From Quercus robur (Eukaryota > Streptophyta > Magnoliopsida > Fagales > Fagaceae): a stretch of 64,000 nucleotides of DNA. Shown piece after piece: positions 22,445 to 33,612 of this stretch. How positions within the stretch are numbered: position 1 is the stretch's first letter; each line of letters opens with the position of its first letter. Below the pieces are notes generated by a model. The model did not search any database. It saw nothing but the letters and a program-made list of their open reading frames with translations, and had not been told where the DNA came from. Position numbers and translations under genes: made by a program. The stretch lies in the NCBI RefSeq assembly GCF_932294415.1, contig NC_065539.1:36144001-36208000 (forward strand), read 5' to 3'.

Positions 22445-22731
22445 ATAAGGATGTTATAGGTTTTATTGCAAAAATTTGGGGTTTAGACTAATGCACTGAG
22501 CCTTTTTATCAGATCAAAGTATGTAGAGATGTTATTTCATTCTCTTTTTTTAGTTGAGAAAAAAAAATGTTATTTCAGTTTAAGCTACCTGTTGCTTTCA
22601 AAACTGGGTTTTACTAACCTATGCCCTTAAAATATATGTTAGCAAAATCATTTTAAGAATTTTTTTATTGAAAATTGAAAAAAAAAAATTGACACATTTT
22701 TCAATTTCTAATAAATTTTTTTTTAAATAGA

Positions 22732-22890
22732 TTTTTTTTTTTTGAGAGAGAGTTTTAACCTCTAGCGTTTGCTTCTAATGATAGCTCTTTATCAGCAGAC
22801 CAAGACATCAATCAGTTTTTGGTGTAGGTAGGGATTGAACTCCAAATCTCTTATTCAACTATCAGAAACTTTACCAGTTGAGCTAGCTAG
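22732..22890 (-). mobile_element. tRNA-derived SINE
   Basis: On the - strand: box A-like TAGCTCAACTGGTA (22885-22872) and box B-like GGAGTTCAATCCC (22843-22831), then a body with ACTGATTGATGTCTTGG and an A-rich end (the T run at 22732-22743). A diverged relative is at about 50378-50545. Confidence 0.75.
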
Positions 22891-22896
22891 AAGTAC

Positions 22897-23982
22897 TAGG
22901 GCTGTGCAAACTAGTACCAGAGCTGACAAGACCGACCAGCGTCGACCTTCCTGCACCGCCACTACAACCGACCGATAGAGCCGATGCCGGCGAACAGAAT
23001 GCGAAGAAAGTTCCGACTTCGGTGCAGTGCAGTAATTGGAGCAGCAAATCCAAAACCAAAGCCTTGCCGAACCATACCGACCCCTGTTTCAGAAGTTTGG
23101 AACTTTGGATATGGCGTCGTTTTACCGAGATTTTGTCTTTAAAAAAAAAAAAAAAAAAAAAACTACAAACCCATTAATGGTCTCCACCATGTTGCATGCC
23201 GTCGTTCTTCTTCTTCTTCCTCTTCTTCTTCTCTTCTTCGTTTTGCACCGGTTCTTCTTCGTTCTGCAGTGCACTGGTCTAGTCTTTTATTACTCTAGTA
23301 ATTCCTAGTTTCTATTGTCTTCTAGAGAGATTAGTACCCATTTAAAGTTTTAGTCTTTTAATGTTTCAACTTTTATGACCCCCATAAGTGTCTAGCTTGG
23401 AAATGACAAAAGAAAAGTTTAAAAGAAAAATCCAAGTGTCAGACTTAGATATAACTCAATTTTCCCACCACTGTGTAGGTCTACTGTGTAGGTATAGTGG
23501 TGTATAATATATACTAATATTTATCTATACTTAAAAAAAAAAAAAAAAAAGAATAATTATTAATGCTACGTTTACAATATTTTAACAATAGAAGCTATAA
23601 ACTATAAACTTAGTAATATTTATCATTTTTTTTTAGTAAAATGTTTTTTTTTTTTTTTTATCAATTTTTCAGCACTTATTTGGACTTTGTAGTGTTACAT
23701 TGTTACTTTAGTCTCATTGAACACTGAATAGGTTGAAAGGATTTTTTTATTTTTATTTTTTATATATACATAAAAATAAAAAATAAAAAAATAAAAACTA
23801 GAATTTTTAACGTTTCAAACCGACCAAACTGATTAAATTGAGTCGACCAAACTGCACCACTATAGGTTGGAAAACCGACCTTAATCGGTATGAATTGGTT
23901 TTAATTATGAGAAAACTGATCCCTATCAGTTCGGTAACAATTTTGAGAAAAAACTGAGCTAATCGAACCGCGCACACCCCTA
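22897..23982. mobile_element. Non-autonomous DNA element with TAGGGGTGTGC-like ends
   Basis: Left end TAGGGCTGTGC (22897-22907) mirrors right end GCACACCCCTA (23972-23982). Such TAGGGGTGT termini are typical of hAT-type plant elements. Both sub-terminal regions are rich in CGACC/GGTCG. The middle holds poly-A, a CTT-rich tract and poly-T. An 8-bp target duplication could not be confirmed. Confidence 0.55.
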
Positions 23983-24496
23983 GCTTGAACCCACTTTTAA
24001 AATATATTGTTAATGTATGTTCTGAGAGCATACATTAACCGGACTTCTCAAAATTTGTATTGTAAGCTCAATTTCTCTGAATATTATTGCCTTGTGGTCA
24101 AATTAGAAAGAAAAATTTTGGTAGTTGTTATTTTATTTAACAAAATCATTATCTTTGGATAGTTGACGTCATGTCACTTTTACATGATTTAGCATAAAAT
24201 ATAATTTTCGATCAATTGATTAATACTTCTTAATATGTAAATGGCCATTCTCTCTATCAAATTTTATATTAAAATATATATATAGAGTCGGATCACATCA
24301 ACTCGTTTTTGCTTTAAATAAAAAATTTATGGGGATTTTGAGTAGGCTATTTAAGCTGTGGGGTTTGGTTAGAGTTAACAGGTTTTGTCTGGTATAGTTC
24401 AAATTTCAAAACCACAAAGCAAAAACAGCACAAAGGACAATGGAGAATGACTTGAACCGTGGGGCCTACTAAAAATATTTGATAACATTTTATTAG
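23983..24496. other. AT-rich intergenic stretch
   Basis: No gene, RNA gene or clear repeat boundary seen. Confidence 0.45.
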
Positions 24497-24828
24497 TATG
24501 GGTACTTAAGGCATGCTTAGACATGCTTGCAATGTTCTTGGCCATCCTCGGCATGCTTTACAACGTCCTTGGCATGCTTAGCAACATCTTCGGCTGACCT
24601 CGGCAAGTAGTGGTACACTACTCCTTCACTTCAAAACTTATAAGGTAGAAAGTGGGGGGATTTCTCTTCGATGTGGGACGCTTAAGACGTTGCAAAGCAT
24701 ACCGAGGTCGGCTAAGGACGTTGCCAAGCATGCCGAGGATGTTGCAAAGCATGCCAAAGACGACCGAAGATGTTGCAAGCATGTCTAGGACATTGCAAGC
24801 ATGCCTAAGCATGCCTTAGGTACCCACA
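24497..24828. mobile_element. 332-bp hairpin element rich in GCATGC
   Basis: The left arm starts TATGGGTACTTAAGGCATGC and the right arm ends GCATGCCTTAGGTACCCACA, its inverted copy. Each arm is about 120-150 bp and is itself built from 20-25-bp units such as CAACGTCCTTGGCATGCTT. The palindrome GCATGC occurs seven times. ATTAG flanks both sides (24492-24496, 24829-24833). A read-through transcript would fold into a long stem. It codes for nothing. Confidence 0.75.
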
Positions 24829-24849
24829 ATTAGTATGACACGTTAACGA

Positions 24850-25015
24850 AAGTTAATTTTTTATTTTGACTGGGTTATCAATTTTTATCCAAAAAATAAT
24901 AGTAAAGACTAAATTGACACGGTACTGAAAAGTTAGGGACCAAATTGATATAATTGAAAAGTTAAGGACCAAATTGAAATATGGTGTATAGAATAGGGAT
25001 CAAATTCGTAGTTTA
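24850..25015. repeat. Short diverged tandem repeat
   Basis: The phrase GAAAAGTTAGGGACCAAATTGA recurs two to three times with a spacing of about 35 bp. This type of tract is frequent in plant intergenic DNA. Confidence 0.5.
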
Positions 25016-25290
25016 CCCTTTATTTTTGCTAATCTGATAGCATTTATTATTAGTAGTACATAACTCCAACTCTTCCAATTGAGCCCGTTTGGTAGAAAAA
25101 TTTAAGTAATATTGTTTGGGTATTTTTGATATATATATGTGAATAAAAAAGTATGTTAAAATTTGTGTAAGATTATTTAAAATATGAAAATATGTGTTTG
25201 AACTAACTAACCGGCCAAGTCCAGTCCAGTTGGAACTTGGAAGTCTTGTAACTTCACTGAAGTTGTTGATATATGTAGTGTATTTAAGGA

Positions 25291-25690
25291 AGGACAAAAT
25301 TTAGTTATAAAATTAGTTGTAATCTTAGGTTACAAACTTACTTAATATTTTTTTATTGGATGTGAATTTTAACAAATCCACCATTAGATTACATCTTCTT
25401 CTTATATCCTTCATGCTTGCAAAATTTCAAGAAAATTAAAGATCAATAGCTATGTCATCAATAAATTTTTTAAATTGCAAGTTTTTATAATTTAAAATTA
25501 TGTACAAAATATAAGCTTATAGATCATATAGTAAATGATATCCGATTGACACAAAATTTAACATGTGTATTAAAGGTGTAAAGAACATGCAATTCAACGG
25601 TTAGATTTTCAAAATATATTGTAGTATTTATTTTATTGAGTGAGTTTATAACCTTAAGTTACAACCAATTTTGTAACTAAATTTTGTCTT
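25291..25690. mobile_element. MITE, about 400 bp, with about 50-bp inverted ends
   Basis: Left GGACAAAATTTAGTTATAAA and right TAACTAAATTTTGTC are inverted copies, extended inward by TTGTAATCTTAGGTTACAAAC against GTTTATAACCTTAAGTTACAA. The flanks TTTAAGGA and TTTAAGTA may be a diverged 8-9-bp target duplication, pointing to Mutator or hAT. The interior (25430-25620) reappears at 30176-30370. Confidence 0.75.
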
Positions 25691-25862
25691 TTTAAGTAAT
25701 ACATTTATTTAGGATTAAAAAATACTAATAATTATCGAATTCGAAAGACCAGAGGAGTGGTCGACTTCATTCATTGACGATCCGATCCATCTGAGATACA
25801 CATACAATAAAATACAATACAAATTCCAAGGATTTTTATTTTTCTTTTCAGTTTTGCTTTCC

Positions 25863-26602
25863 ATGGGAACTCGGAGAAATCCCAATCGTTGGTTCCCGTC
25901 AAGCTCCTCCAACTCCAACTCTACCGCCGCCTCCACCTCTACCCAAGAAGAGGTTCCCTTTTTTATTATTATTATTATTATTATTATATGGTATCAAATT
26001 CCTCGTTTCAGTTACCCCCATCTGTATTTGTTTGCATTTTATGTGTTTCTGTGTATCTATGTTCCAAGTTTAAGACTTTTTCTTGTTGTTATTAATAATA
26101 TTATTGGGTTTTTATTACCTAGTTTTTGTGATTCTTGAAGTGCGTTCATTGTTGACACTCTTGAGTTTTTTTTTTTTCCTCTGAAGTGTTTGGTTTGAGA
26201 GAAAATAGGGGAAAATTATGGAAAATGGAAGAAATTTTGTATTGAAGTTGAGGTGACCATAGGTATTTTGAAGATGAATATTCAGTACGACTTTGAGAAT
26301 ATCAGGGTCCATTTCTCTTTTTTGCTGGTTATAACTTATAATTTACTTCTTTGCTTTTTCCATATATATGGGCTAAACTGTTGGATTACACAGTTCTCTG
26401 TTCTTGCTTAGCCCGCTGAGTTTTGATGTTATTTTATTATTCAATCAATAAACTCATTTATGTTGTGTAAAATTAAAATACAAGGAAAAAAAAAAAACTT
26501 AAAATTTAAATATTTTATGGATGAAATAGTTATTGATCCCTGGTCATCTTGATAACGTTGTAAGCGCGGAGAGTAATAAGAGGCAATGTGATCAAAACAG
26601 TG

Positions 26603-26634
<32 letters not shown>

Positions 26635-28885
26635 TTAAAAAAAAAACTGATCCAATAGATATAAGAAATAGAATTGAGTGAAATGAAATTTAATGATATT
26701 CACAATGATCTTTATAGCTTATGTGTTTGAATTGTAGTTAAGCAGTTTGATGAAGGATGGATGATTGGTGTGGTGCCAAATGCACTTCCTCCTTCCATAA
26801 TAATGAGATGGAGGGTAAGGTCTTGGGTTCAAAACTCACTGGGTGTGTATAATTTACCAATAAAAAATGGGTATGGTGAATTAATTGGCACATATACAAG
26901 TTTTTTGACTGTGGTAGTCAGTAGTTAAGTCATCCCTGCCCATTTCCATTAACACTGGCTTGAGGTTTGAGATTTTAGAGATTGTGAAGTGTATAAAGGG
27001 TGGAAACCCCAATTTAAGGGTTGGTTTTAAATGTGCCACTGACATTTTGAGACAAAAATAACTGCAGTAAAACAGCATGGTTAGCATTTGCTTTTATACT
27101 AAATTAAATGAATAGACTTAGGGGTGGGACATGGATATATGATCTTGTAATGTGTGAATTTTTGTTTGGTGTTTGATTCTTGCATCGCGCAGACATTTTT
27201 GCACAAAAATGTTGCTTGTTTTGTGTGTGATTGGCATGCCAATCTTTCTCTTAAATATCTGATTTGGTCATACTATCATTTTGCCATTATCTCATCTCTA
27301 GAATATATACATGTACAGATAACAATTACTTCTATCTCATCTCTTGATTATGTACATGTACAGATGACAATTTTGTTTGTACATGCATATGTTGTTTCTG
27401 CTTCTTCTATTTTTTTCACACATATCAAGAGGGAATAGACACGTATAGAAGTAATTCTTCTCTGTGGATATTTTGTATGAACTGAATTTAATTTCCCAGA
27501 TAATTCCTATTATTATACATGCTATAAACTGCAGCTAAGTTTAGCTTCCTAGGTTTGTTGGGTTTCTATAACAGTGGTGGTCCTGCTCAACAACTCTAAT
27601 CAATCTTCTGTTCTCATGGTTACAAGGCCTTCAGCAGTATATTCTTTTGTATTTGTCTCCCCCCCCCCCCAAAAAAAATGTTTGTTGGAACATTAAGTCT
27701 GTCAAAAAATATATGCTTCTTTTAAATAATCTTTGTGCGCTCTTAGTAAATTATACTAGCTTTTGGCCACAGATAAGTTTATACTTGAAGATCAAAAAGA
27801 CAGTGGGCTTAAAGTTTAAACGGTATGGGAAAATTAGTGAACTCAAAGCATTTTTACGTGAGAAGGAAGGCATTTCTGAGAGTCATCAGCAGCTCTTTTT
27901 TTCTGGTAATCAGCTCAAGGATGACCAAAGGTTGCTGGATTATGGTATACAGCAGGGCTCCACTCTCCACCTTGTTAGCCAGGATTTAGCTGGAATGAAG
28001 ATATATGTTAGATTACCATCAGATCAGAGAACCATTGTAGTTGAAGTGAGGACTTGTGATACTATCCAAAACATCAAATCAATCATTCAAGCCAAGGAGG
28101 GGATTCCGTCAGATCGGTACACTCTTATTTATGATGGAAAACTACTTGAAGATAATGGGATTCTAGCCTCACTCAATATTTCAAATGAGTCAACCCTTCA
28201 TTTGGTTTTCAATCCAAAAGATGCCATACAAATTTATGTGGGAGTAGGGACTGAAGAGATTGTGAAACTGGAAGTTAAACTTTTGTTTACCATTCATGAT
28301 GTCAAAGCAATAATTGGGGGCATGATAGGTGTCCCGGTGAATGATTGGGATCTGGTCTATGCTGGGAATAAACTTACGGGTTGCAAAACCTTGGCTTCTT
28401 GTGGCATTAAAGATGGAACTGTCTTATCGATGTTTCCTGCCATGATCCAGATATTTGTCAAGACATGGAGTGGGAAGACCATTACTCTTTATGTACAACA
28501 TCATTATACCATCAGGAATGTCAAAGACAGGATTTTTCGGAAACTGAGGATTCGTTGTGATTTTCAGAATATTTTATTTGCTGGAAAAATGCTTGAGGAT
28601 AACCGTGATCTAGCTAGTTATGGTGTCCAGATGCATTCCACTCTTAGTATGGTTTTTTCACCTTCACAAACAATCATTCCAATGCGAATAGATTGCATTG
28701 TGAACCCAATTCAGAGATTTACCACCATTTGCAATTTGAAGGCTATGATTGAGAAGAAAAGGCGATTTCCAGTGAAGGAAATATTCTTTCATGAAGAAGC
28801 GCTGCAGGATCACCGTTCACTGGCAGATTACGGGATTAACAGTGATTCAATTGTAAGGGTTGTCACATACAAAAGTAAAGTTTAA
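25863..28885 (+). CDS. Protein with five ubiquitin-like domains, copy 2 (exons 25863-25952, 27773-28885)
   Basis: Paralogue of the gene at 9246-12389, same intron place and phase. Exon 1 has 30 codons (MGTRRNPNRWF...TSTQEE) and ends at AGAG/GTTCCC. Exon 2 starts after GGCCACAG and adds 370 residues, 400 in total. Five UBL domains are present, e.g. QLKDDQRLLDYGIQQGSTLHLV (domain 1), IQAKEGIPSD (domain 2), IFVKTWSGKTITLYV (domain 4). Diglycine ends are missing, as in copy 1. Exon 1 differs from copy 1 by 15 nt, a multiple of three; this supports it as coding. The intron is also related over much of its length. No frame damage is seen. Domain 3 has TGCKTLASCGI where copy 1 has EDCKTLASYDI, so the two proteins may be diverging in binding surface. 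Confidence 0.78.
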
Positions 28886-29461
28886 CCCTGTAATGGAATC
28901 TGCATGGCGTTTGGAAACATTAACTGGACCTATCAGAGGTGGGCCGTGATTTATAGGACTTTGTTTTAGATGGTAATATTTGAACGGAAAGATTATTAAG
29001 GTTCTTTATTTTCTACTTATGTTTTCCTCATGTGCTTTTGTTTGACATGCACATGGTTTTTTGTTTGTCATCAAACGAAGCGTATGAGGTTCACTAGAAT
29101 CACTACCTAAGAAACTTGTTTCTCTTTATATACCCTTTCGTTTTCCACTATAATATTTATTCAGTAAATTCGAGGAATGCATGTTTCTTATAAATTTTGA
29201 AGTTATTCAGGTTCTCTCTCTATTTACTCTTTGCTTTTCTCTATAACATTTAGAAAGGTAAAATATTGTTTGTACCTGAAATTTGTATAAAGTTCGATTT
29301 TCATCTCCAAATTTTCTAAAATTCATATATATATATTTTTTTGTCCTTACTATTAAAAATGTTAACACTTTATTTCTCCAAAAAGAGCTTTTCCATATTT
29401 GGATGAAAATAAAAATTATTAAAAAAATCACTAAAAACACTCAAAACCCAGATGATAGTTC
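28886..29461. other. 3' untranslated region and AT-rich spacer of UBL copy 2
   Basis: The first about 100 bp match the 3' flank of copy 1 (CCTGTAATGGAATCTGCATG). The rest shows no gene. Confidence 0.5.
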
Positions 29462-29690
29462 AATACATGATCCAGATATTTGTAAAGACATGGAGTGGGA
29501 AGACCATTGCTGTGGAGTCTTGATGTACAAAAACGTTATACCATCGATTCAGCGATGTCAAAGACAAGATTTTTCAGAAACTGAGGATTCTTTGTCATTA
29601 TCCTTTTGGTTATCAGAGAATTGTATATGCTGGAAAAAGCCTCGAGGATAACCGTGATCTTGCAAGTTATGGTGTCCAAATGAATCTATG
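29462..29690 (+). pseudogene. Fragment of a third UBL gene copy (domain 4 only)
   Basis: From ATG 29467 the DNA repeats ATCCAGATATTTGT, ACATGGAGTGGGAAGACCAT and later AACCGTGATCTTGCAAG, the domain 4 segment of the two intact copies. The frame is lost after about 16 codons by an indel, and the flanks upstream and downstream are unrelated AT-rich DNA. It is a truncated relic. Confidence 0.85.
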
Positions 29691-29787
29691 AAAAAATACA
29701 AATAGCTTAGAAATTTAGCATAGAGACTGGATGACTTTACTTTTGGGGAACTGATACACGAACACAGCTCCTAGACCCATACCCACC

Positions 29788-30172
29788 ACGTAATATTAGT
29801 GGTTTTAAAGTGGTATTTCTGTAATATTAGTGGTTTTCAAGGCTATTTTATATTTTTATAGGGGTATATTAATGGTTTGCAAGGGCATTTTTGCAATTTT
29901 CGTTTTATAGGGGTATGTTTGCAAATTTAATGGTTTTATAGGGGTATTTCTGTAATATTAGTGGTTTTCAATGGTATTTTTGCAATTTTCTTTGTTTTAT
30001 AGAGGTATTTTTGCAATTCTATTGGTTTTAAAAGGGGTATTTTTGCAATTTTATTGGTTTTAAAGGGGTATTTTTGTAATATAGTGGTTTTCAAGGGTAT
30101 TTTTGCAATTTTATTTGTTTTTAGGGGTATTTTTGTAAAATTAGTGGTTTTCAAGAGTATTTTTGCAACTTT
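29788..30172. repeat. Minisatellite, about 31-bp period
   Basis: Units of the form AGGGGTATTTTTGCAATTTTATTGGTTTTAAA recur about twelve times, partly in pairs of about 60 bp where GTGGTTTTCAA alternates with TTTGTTTTAT. It abuts MITE-derived DNA at its right end. Confidence 0.85.
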
Positions 30173-30175
30173 CAA

Positions 30176-30370
30176 GAAGATGAAAGATCAATTACTATGT
30201 TATCAAACAAATGTTAAAATTTCAAGTCTTTGTGATCTAAAAATGTGTATATAAAATAAGTTTATTGATCGAATAGTAAATAATATTCGATTTGAATGAA
30301 ATTTGATATGCATGTTAAGAATATAAGGAACATAAAATTCAATAATTAGATTTTCAAAATTCACATTCAA
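30176..30370. mobile_element. MITE fragment related to 25291-25690
   Basis: Shares AAGATCAAT.ACTATGTTATCA, TTTATTGATCGAATAGTAAAT and CAAT.ATTAGATTTTCAAAAT with the interior of the MITE at 25.4-25.6 kb. The inverted ends are missing; the left side has been replaced by the minisatellite. Confidence 0.65.
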
Positions 30371-30962
30371 TATAAATATATATGAGAAGTTTAAAGAGTT
30401 TCTCTTTAAACTAGTTTGGAGAAAAACTTTGTTCCCACGTGATGCCATGGATCTATTATGTATAAAGTACAACCATTCCCATTGAATTTGGTTTTATGGG
30501 TTTGTGTTTTTTGTATATGGAAATGAAAAGGAAGAAAGAAGAACACATTGCCCCAATCTTCTTCTTCTTCTTCTTCTTCTTGAAGTGTTCTTTGTGTTTG
30601 GGTTTAAAAATTTAGTGATGATTGATGATTGATGATTACTTCTCATCCTGGATTGCTAGTAGTAGCTATCCTTCCTGGGCTAGCCAATCATCGCCAGTCT
30701 CCTTCCTCATTGTACACCGCCATGAGCCATCATCAAGGTGGTCTCCTCGCTCTCTCCCTCTATTTCTGCTTTTCTTGGACTCACCCACTTGGTCTCTCCT
30801 TCTTTGATTAGTGATATATCTAAGCTATGGTTGAAATTTTATTTTAGGGTTGGTGGTGATGGATTTTGTAGTGGTGGATTTGGGTTTGGTGGTGGCAATT
30901 CAGTTTTGGAGGTGGTGGATCTAGGTTAATGGTGTTGAAGGCTGAACCTAATGCATGTGACA
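30371..30962. other. Intergenic stretch with CTT repeat
   Basis: A CTT microsatellite lies at 30558-30581 and a TGATGATTGATGAT stretch near 30616-30637. Short open frames here lack support. Confidence 0.45.
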
Positions 30963-31145
30963 CTATTTGGTTACCATGAAATTGTAAGAAAGTAAAAAAG
31001 AAAATTGAGAAAATAAAAATGAAGATTTTTTTTGGTTAACAAGAAATAGCAAGAAAGTGAAAAAGAAAATTGAGAATATAAAAATAAAATATGCTTGGCT
31101 ACCGAGAATTTGTAAGAAAATTAAAAGAAAAAAAAAATAAAGAAA
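30963..31145. repeat. Three tandem units of about 60 bp
   Basis: TTTGGTTACCATGAAATTGTAAGAAAGTAAAAAAG and two diverged copies (TTTGGTTAACAAGAAATAG..., CTTGGCTACCGAGAATTTG...) follow head to tail. Confidence 0.7.
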
Positions 31146-31235
31146 AGGATAATTTTGTTTTTGATTAATTGGTTAAAAAAATATATTTTTAAATCTTGAT
31201 GGGCTATTTTTGCCATCTAAGAGGTGATGTTGACA

Positions 31236-31310
31236 CAATGGCGGCTCCACATGCAAGCCAGGGTGGTCATAGGACCATTCTGACTTGCAAAATCATGTAT
31301 ATACACACTT
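31236..31310 (+). mobile_element. Candidate terminus of a CAGTGGCGGAGCC-type element
   Basis: CAATGGCGGCTCCACATGCAAG resembles the start of plant elements with CAGTGGCGGAGCC ends. An element of similar start, inverted, ends near 60500. The far end was not found. Confidence 0.35.
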
Positions 31311-32757
31311 GCCAATATATATATATATATATATATATGTTAAACTAATCTATTGTGACCACTTTAATAAAAATGTTGAACACGCTAACTTGAGAATTAC
31401 AAAAATTTGAGTTCAACAAAAATAAGAGTAATGCTATATTCAAAACATTTTCACAATAATTTCGCAACAAATTCAATGTTGTAGACTGTTATTGATTCTA
31501 ATTTAGGCCTAATACTGATATTATTTTTTTACCCACTAATAACAGCTTTTTGCATAAGATTTATTGTAAAAATGTTGTGGACGTAACATTACTCCAAAAT
31601 TAATTTTTTCCCCCAAAAATAATTTAATTCCTTTAAAAAAAAATTAAATAACAACAATAAATATTAGCCCAAATAACAACAAACATAAACAAACAATAAC
31701 AAGGCAAGACCAAACACCAAAAAGTGAACAAATTCTTCAACAAAAAGCCTATTATAAAACAAAAAAATAAAACAAAATTTTTAGCTTGATCAACCTATTC
31801 GATAAAAAAAAATCTCAAAAAAAAAAAATCTCTAACTTCATTTTTCCTTAAAAAATGGTACTAAGAAAGATGTTGTGGTTGTGAGTTTTCCTTGATGGTG
31901 ACAACAGTTATATTCTTTTTGACTTTGCAATCGCAATAATTTTGCTCTTCTTAGCAACTCAACTTGCAGTTGTAGCAAATATTTAAGCTATCTATTAAAT
32001 TTTGTATAATTAAAATTTTTTAAGGACCACCCTAAAAACAATTTTTAGAGCTGCACTATGTTAACACTAAAATTTAGACACATCAGCATTAAACATGCCA
32101 GCAATGCACACCGTTAGCCACGTAGGTATCAAATTGACTGTAAATAAAAAATAACAGTGATCAAATTGACTATTACCAAAATGTAGGGTCCGAATTGACT
32201 ATGATCATAAATATAAAGACCAAAATGGTATTTTCATCTATTCTTATTTTTGACTAGCTCAATCCGTCTTCTCATAAAAATTCTATTTTATCTTGTGAGC
32301 TCTTGTGACTGTGAGCCCACTAACTGAACCTTGCTTCCTTATCAGCTCTTCATTTACTTGATTCTCAAGAAAAAAAGAAAAAGAAAAAATCTTCATTTGC
32401 TTGGCATGTATGCGTGCGGTAGATTGCAAAAGGAATGACAGTTAGTAAAAGAAGAGAAACACAATCGAATTAGGGTTGTAATTTGTTGTATGAAGAACAA
32501 AAAAATTATTAAAATAATAATAATAATAATAATAACAACAACGAATATACATGAGCAAACAAAAAGCCAAATCGACGGCTTCATTTTGGTTGTTAAAGAC
32601 ACAAATTATTTTATAAATTTTTTAACAAATGGTTGATGTGATAATTGGTTATTGGTAAGTAAAAAAATAATGTTAATAGTGAGCTCAGATAATAATCAGT
32701 AAAGATTTAACACATCAAAAATTTGTAAAATAGTTCATAATGGTTACATTACTCATA
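31311..32757. other. AT-rich intergenic stretch
   Basis: Contains an AT run at 31318-31339 and an AAT run near 32513-32537. No gene or RNA gene seen on either strand. Confidence 0.45.
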
Positions 32758-33015
32758 GGGGGCATTTGGTTTGCCGTGATGTGCCTTTAATGTGATGCGC
32801 ATTACTTTAATGTCATATTAGGTGTTTAGTTTATTTAATTTTTTTTTAACATTACCGTAATCTAATATTACAAAATATATCATATTATCTTAATTATATT
32901 ACTTTCTTAGAGGTGATCTTACATTATTCATGATAAACTCCAAATATGACATTAAAGTAACATGCATCAAGTGCATATCATGGACACATGGACACCACCA
33001 CCAACCAAATGCCCT
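32758..33015. mobile_element. MITE, 258 bp, GGGCATTTGGTT ends
   Basis: GGGGGCATTTGGTT (left) and AACCAAATGCCCT (right) are inverted copies. The match extends about 90 bp inward through ATTACTTTAATGTCATATT against AATATGACATTAAAGTAA. Confidence 0.8.
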
Positions 33016-33402
33016 AAAAGGCTAAAATGTGATTACAGCTCATGCTCTACATGTATTAATACAGAGAGAGAAGTTTTGTTGGAAGAATTAGGGAATCTAA
33101 AGAGAGATGGAGGTTGACTAATGGAATTATCATGCTAGGCTACTAGGATACCACTCCACTAATATTATACTCCCTTCGTCCCAGTTTGTTTGTCCTCTAT
33201 TCTATTTTAGGATGTCCCAAAATATTGTCCCGTTTCTAAAAATAAAAGTTATTAATTTACTAATGTTCCTATTATACCTCTTCTTTATTTTCAAAACTAT
33301 TTGAAAAAAAAAAAAAAAAAACTAACAAATATTAAAAAAAAATCAATCTAATTGGGGCACATTTTTAGTTGCCTCATTAAGAATAACTCTTTTAAAAAAA
33401 AA

Positions 33403-33612
33403 GGATAATTACATTTTACCCACTTGTGGTTTGCCTCTAATTCTATGTGCCCACCCATGGTTTAAATTTTGACACTTTGCCCACCTGTGATTCTGACCGT
33501 GAGTGCTCCGTAACCCACCTCAATATTTTTCGTTACTCTAACACCAAATAAGTAAAAAACACATCCCAAAACGGATCAAAACTCACTCTCACTCCCAAAA
33601 CTCACTCACTCC
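33403..33612. repeat. Left terminal inverted repeat of the MULE
   Basis: About 210 bp, mirrored at 42632-42842. It contains short internal repeats such as TTGCCCACCTGTG/TTACCCACTTGTGG and ACTCACTC. Confidence 0.9.

Noticed and set aside
29788-30172. Possible CRISPR-like array
   Set aside because: Units are contiguous and diverged without unique spacers, and the DNA is plant nuclear.
29936-30175. Open frame on the - strand with repeated KTNKIAKIPL-like units
   Set aside because: It is only a translation of the 31-bp minisatellite; AT-rich repeat with no start context, domain or partner.
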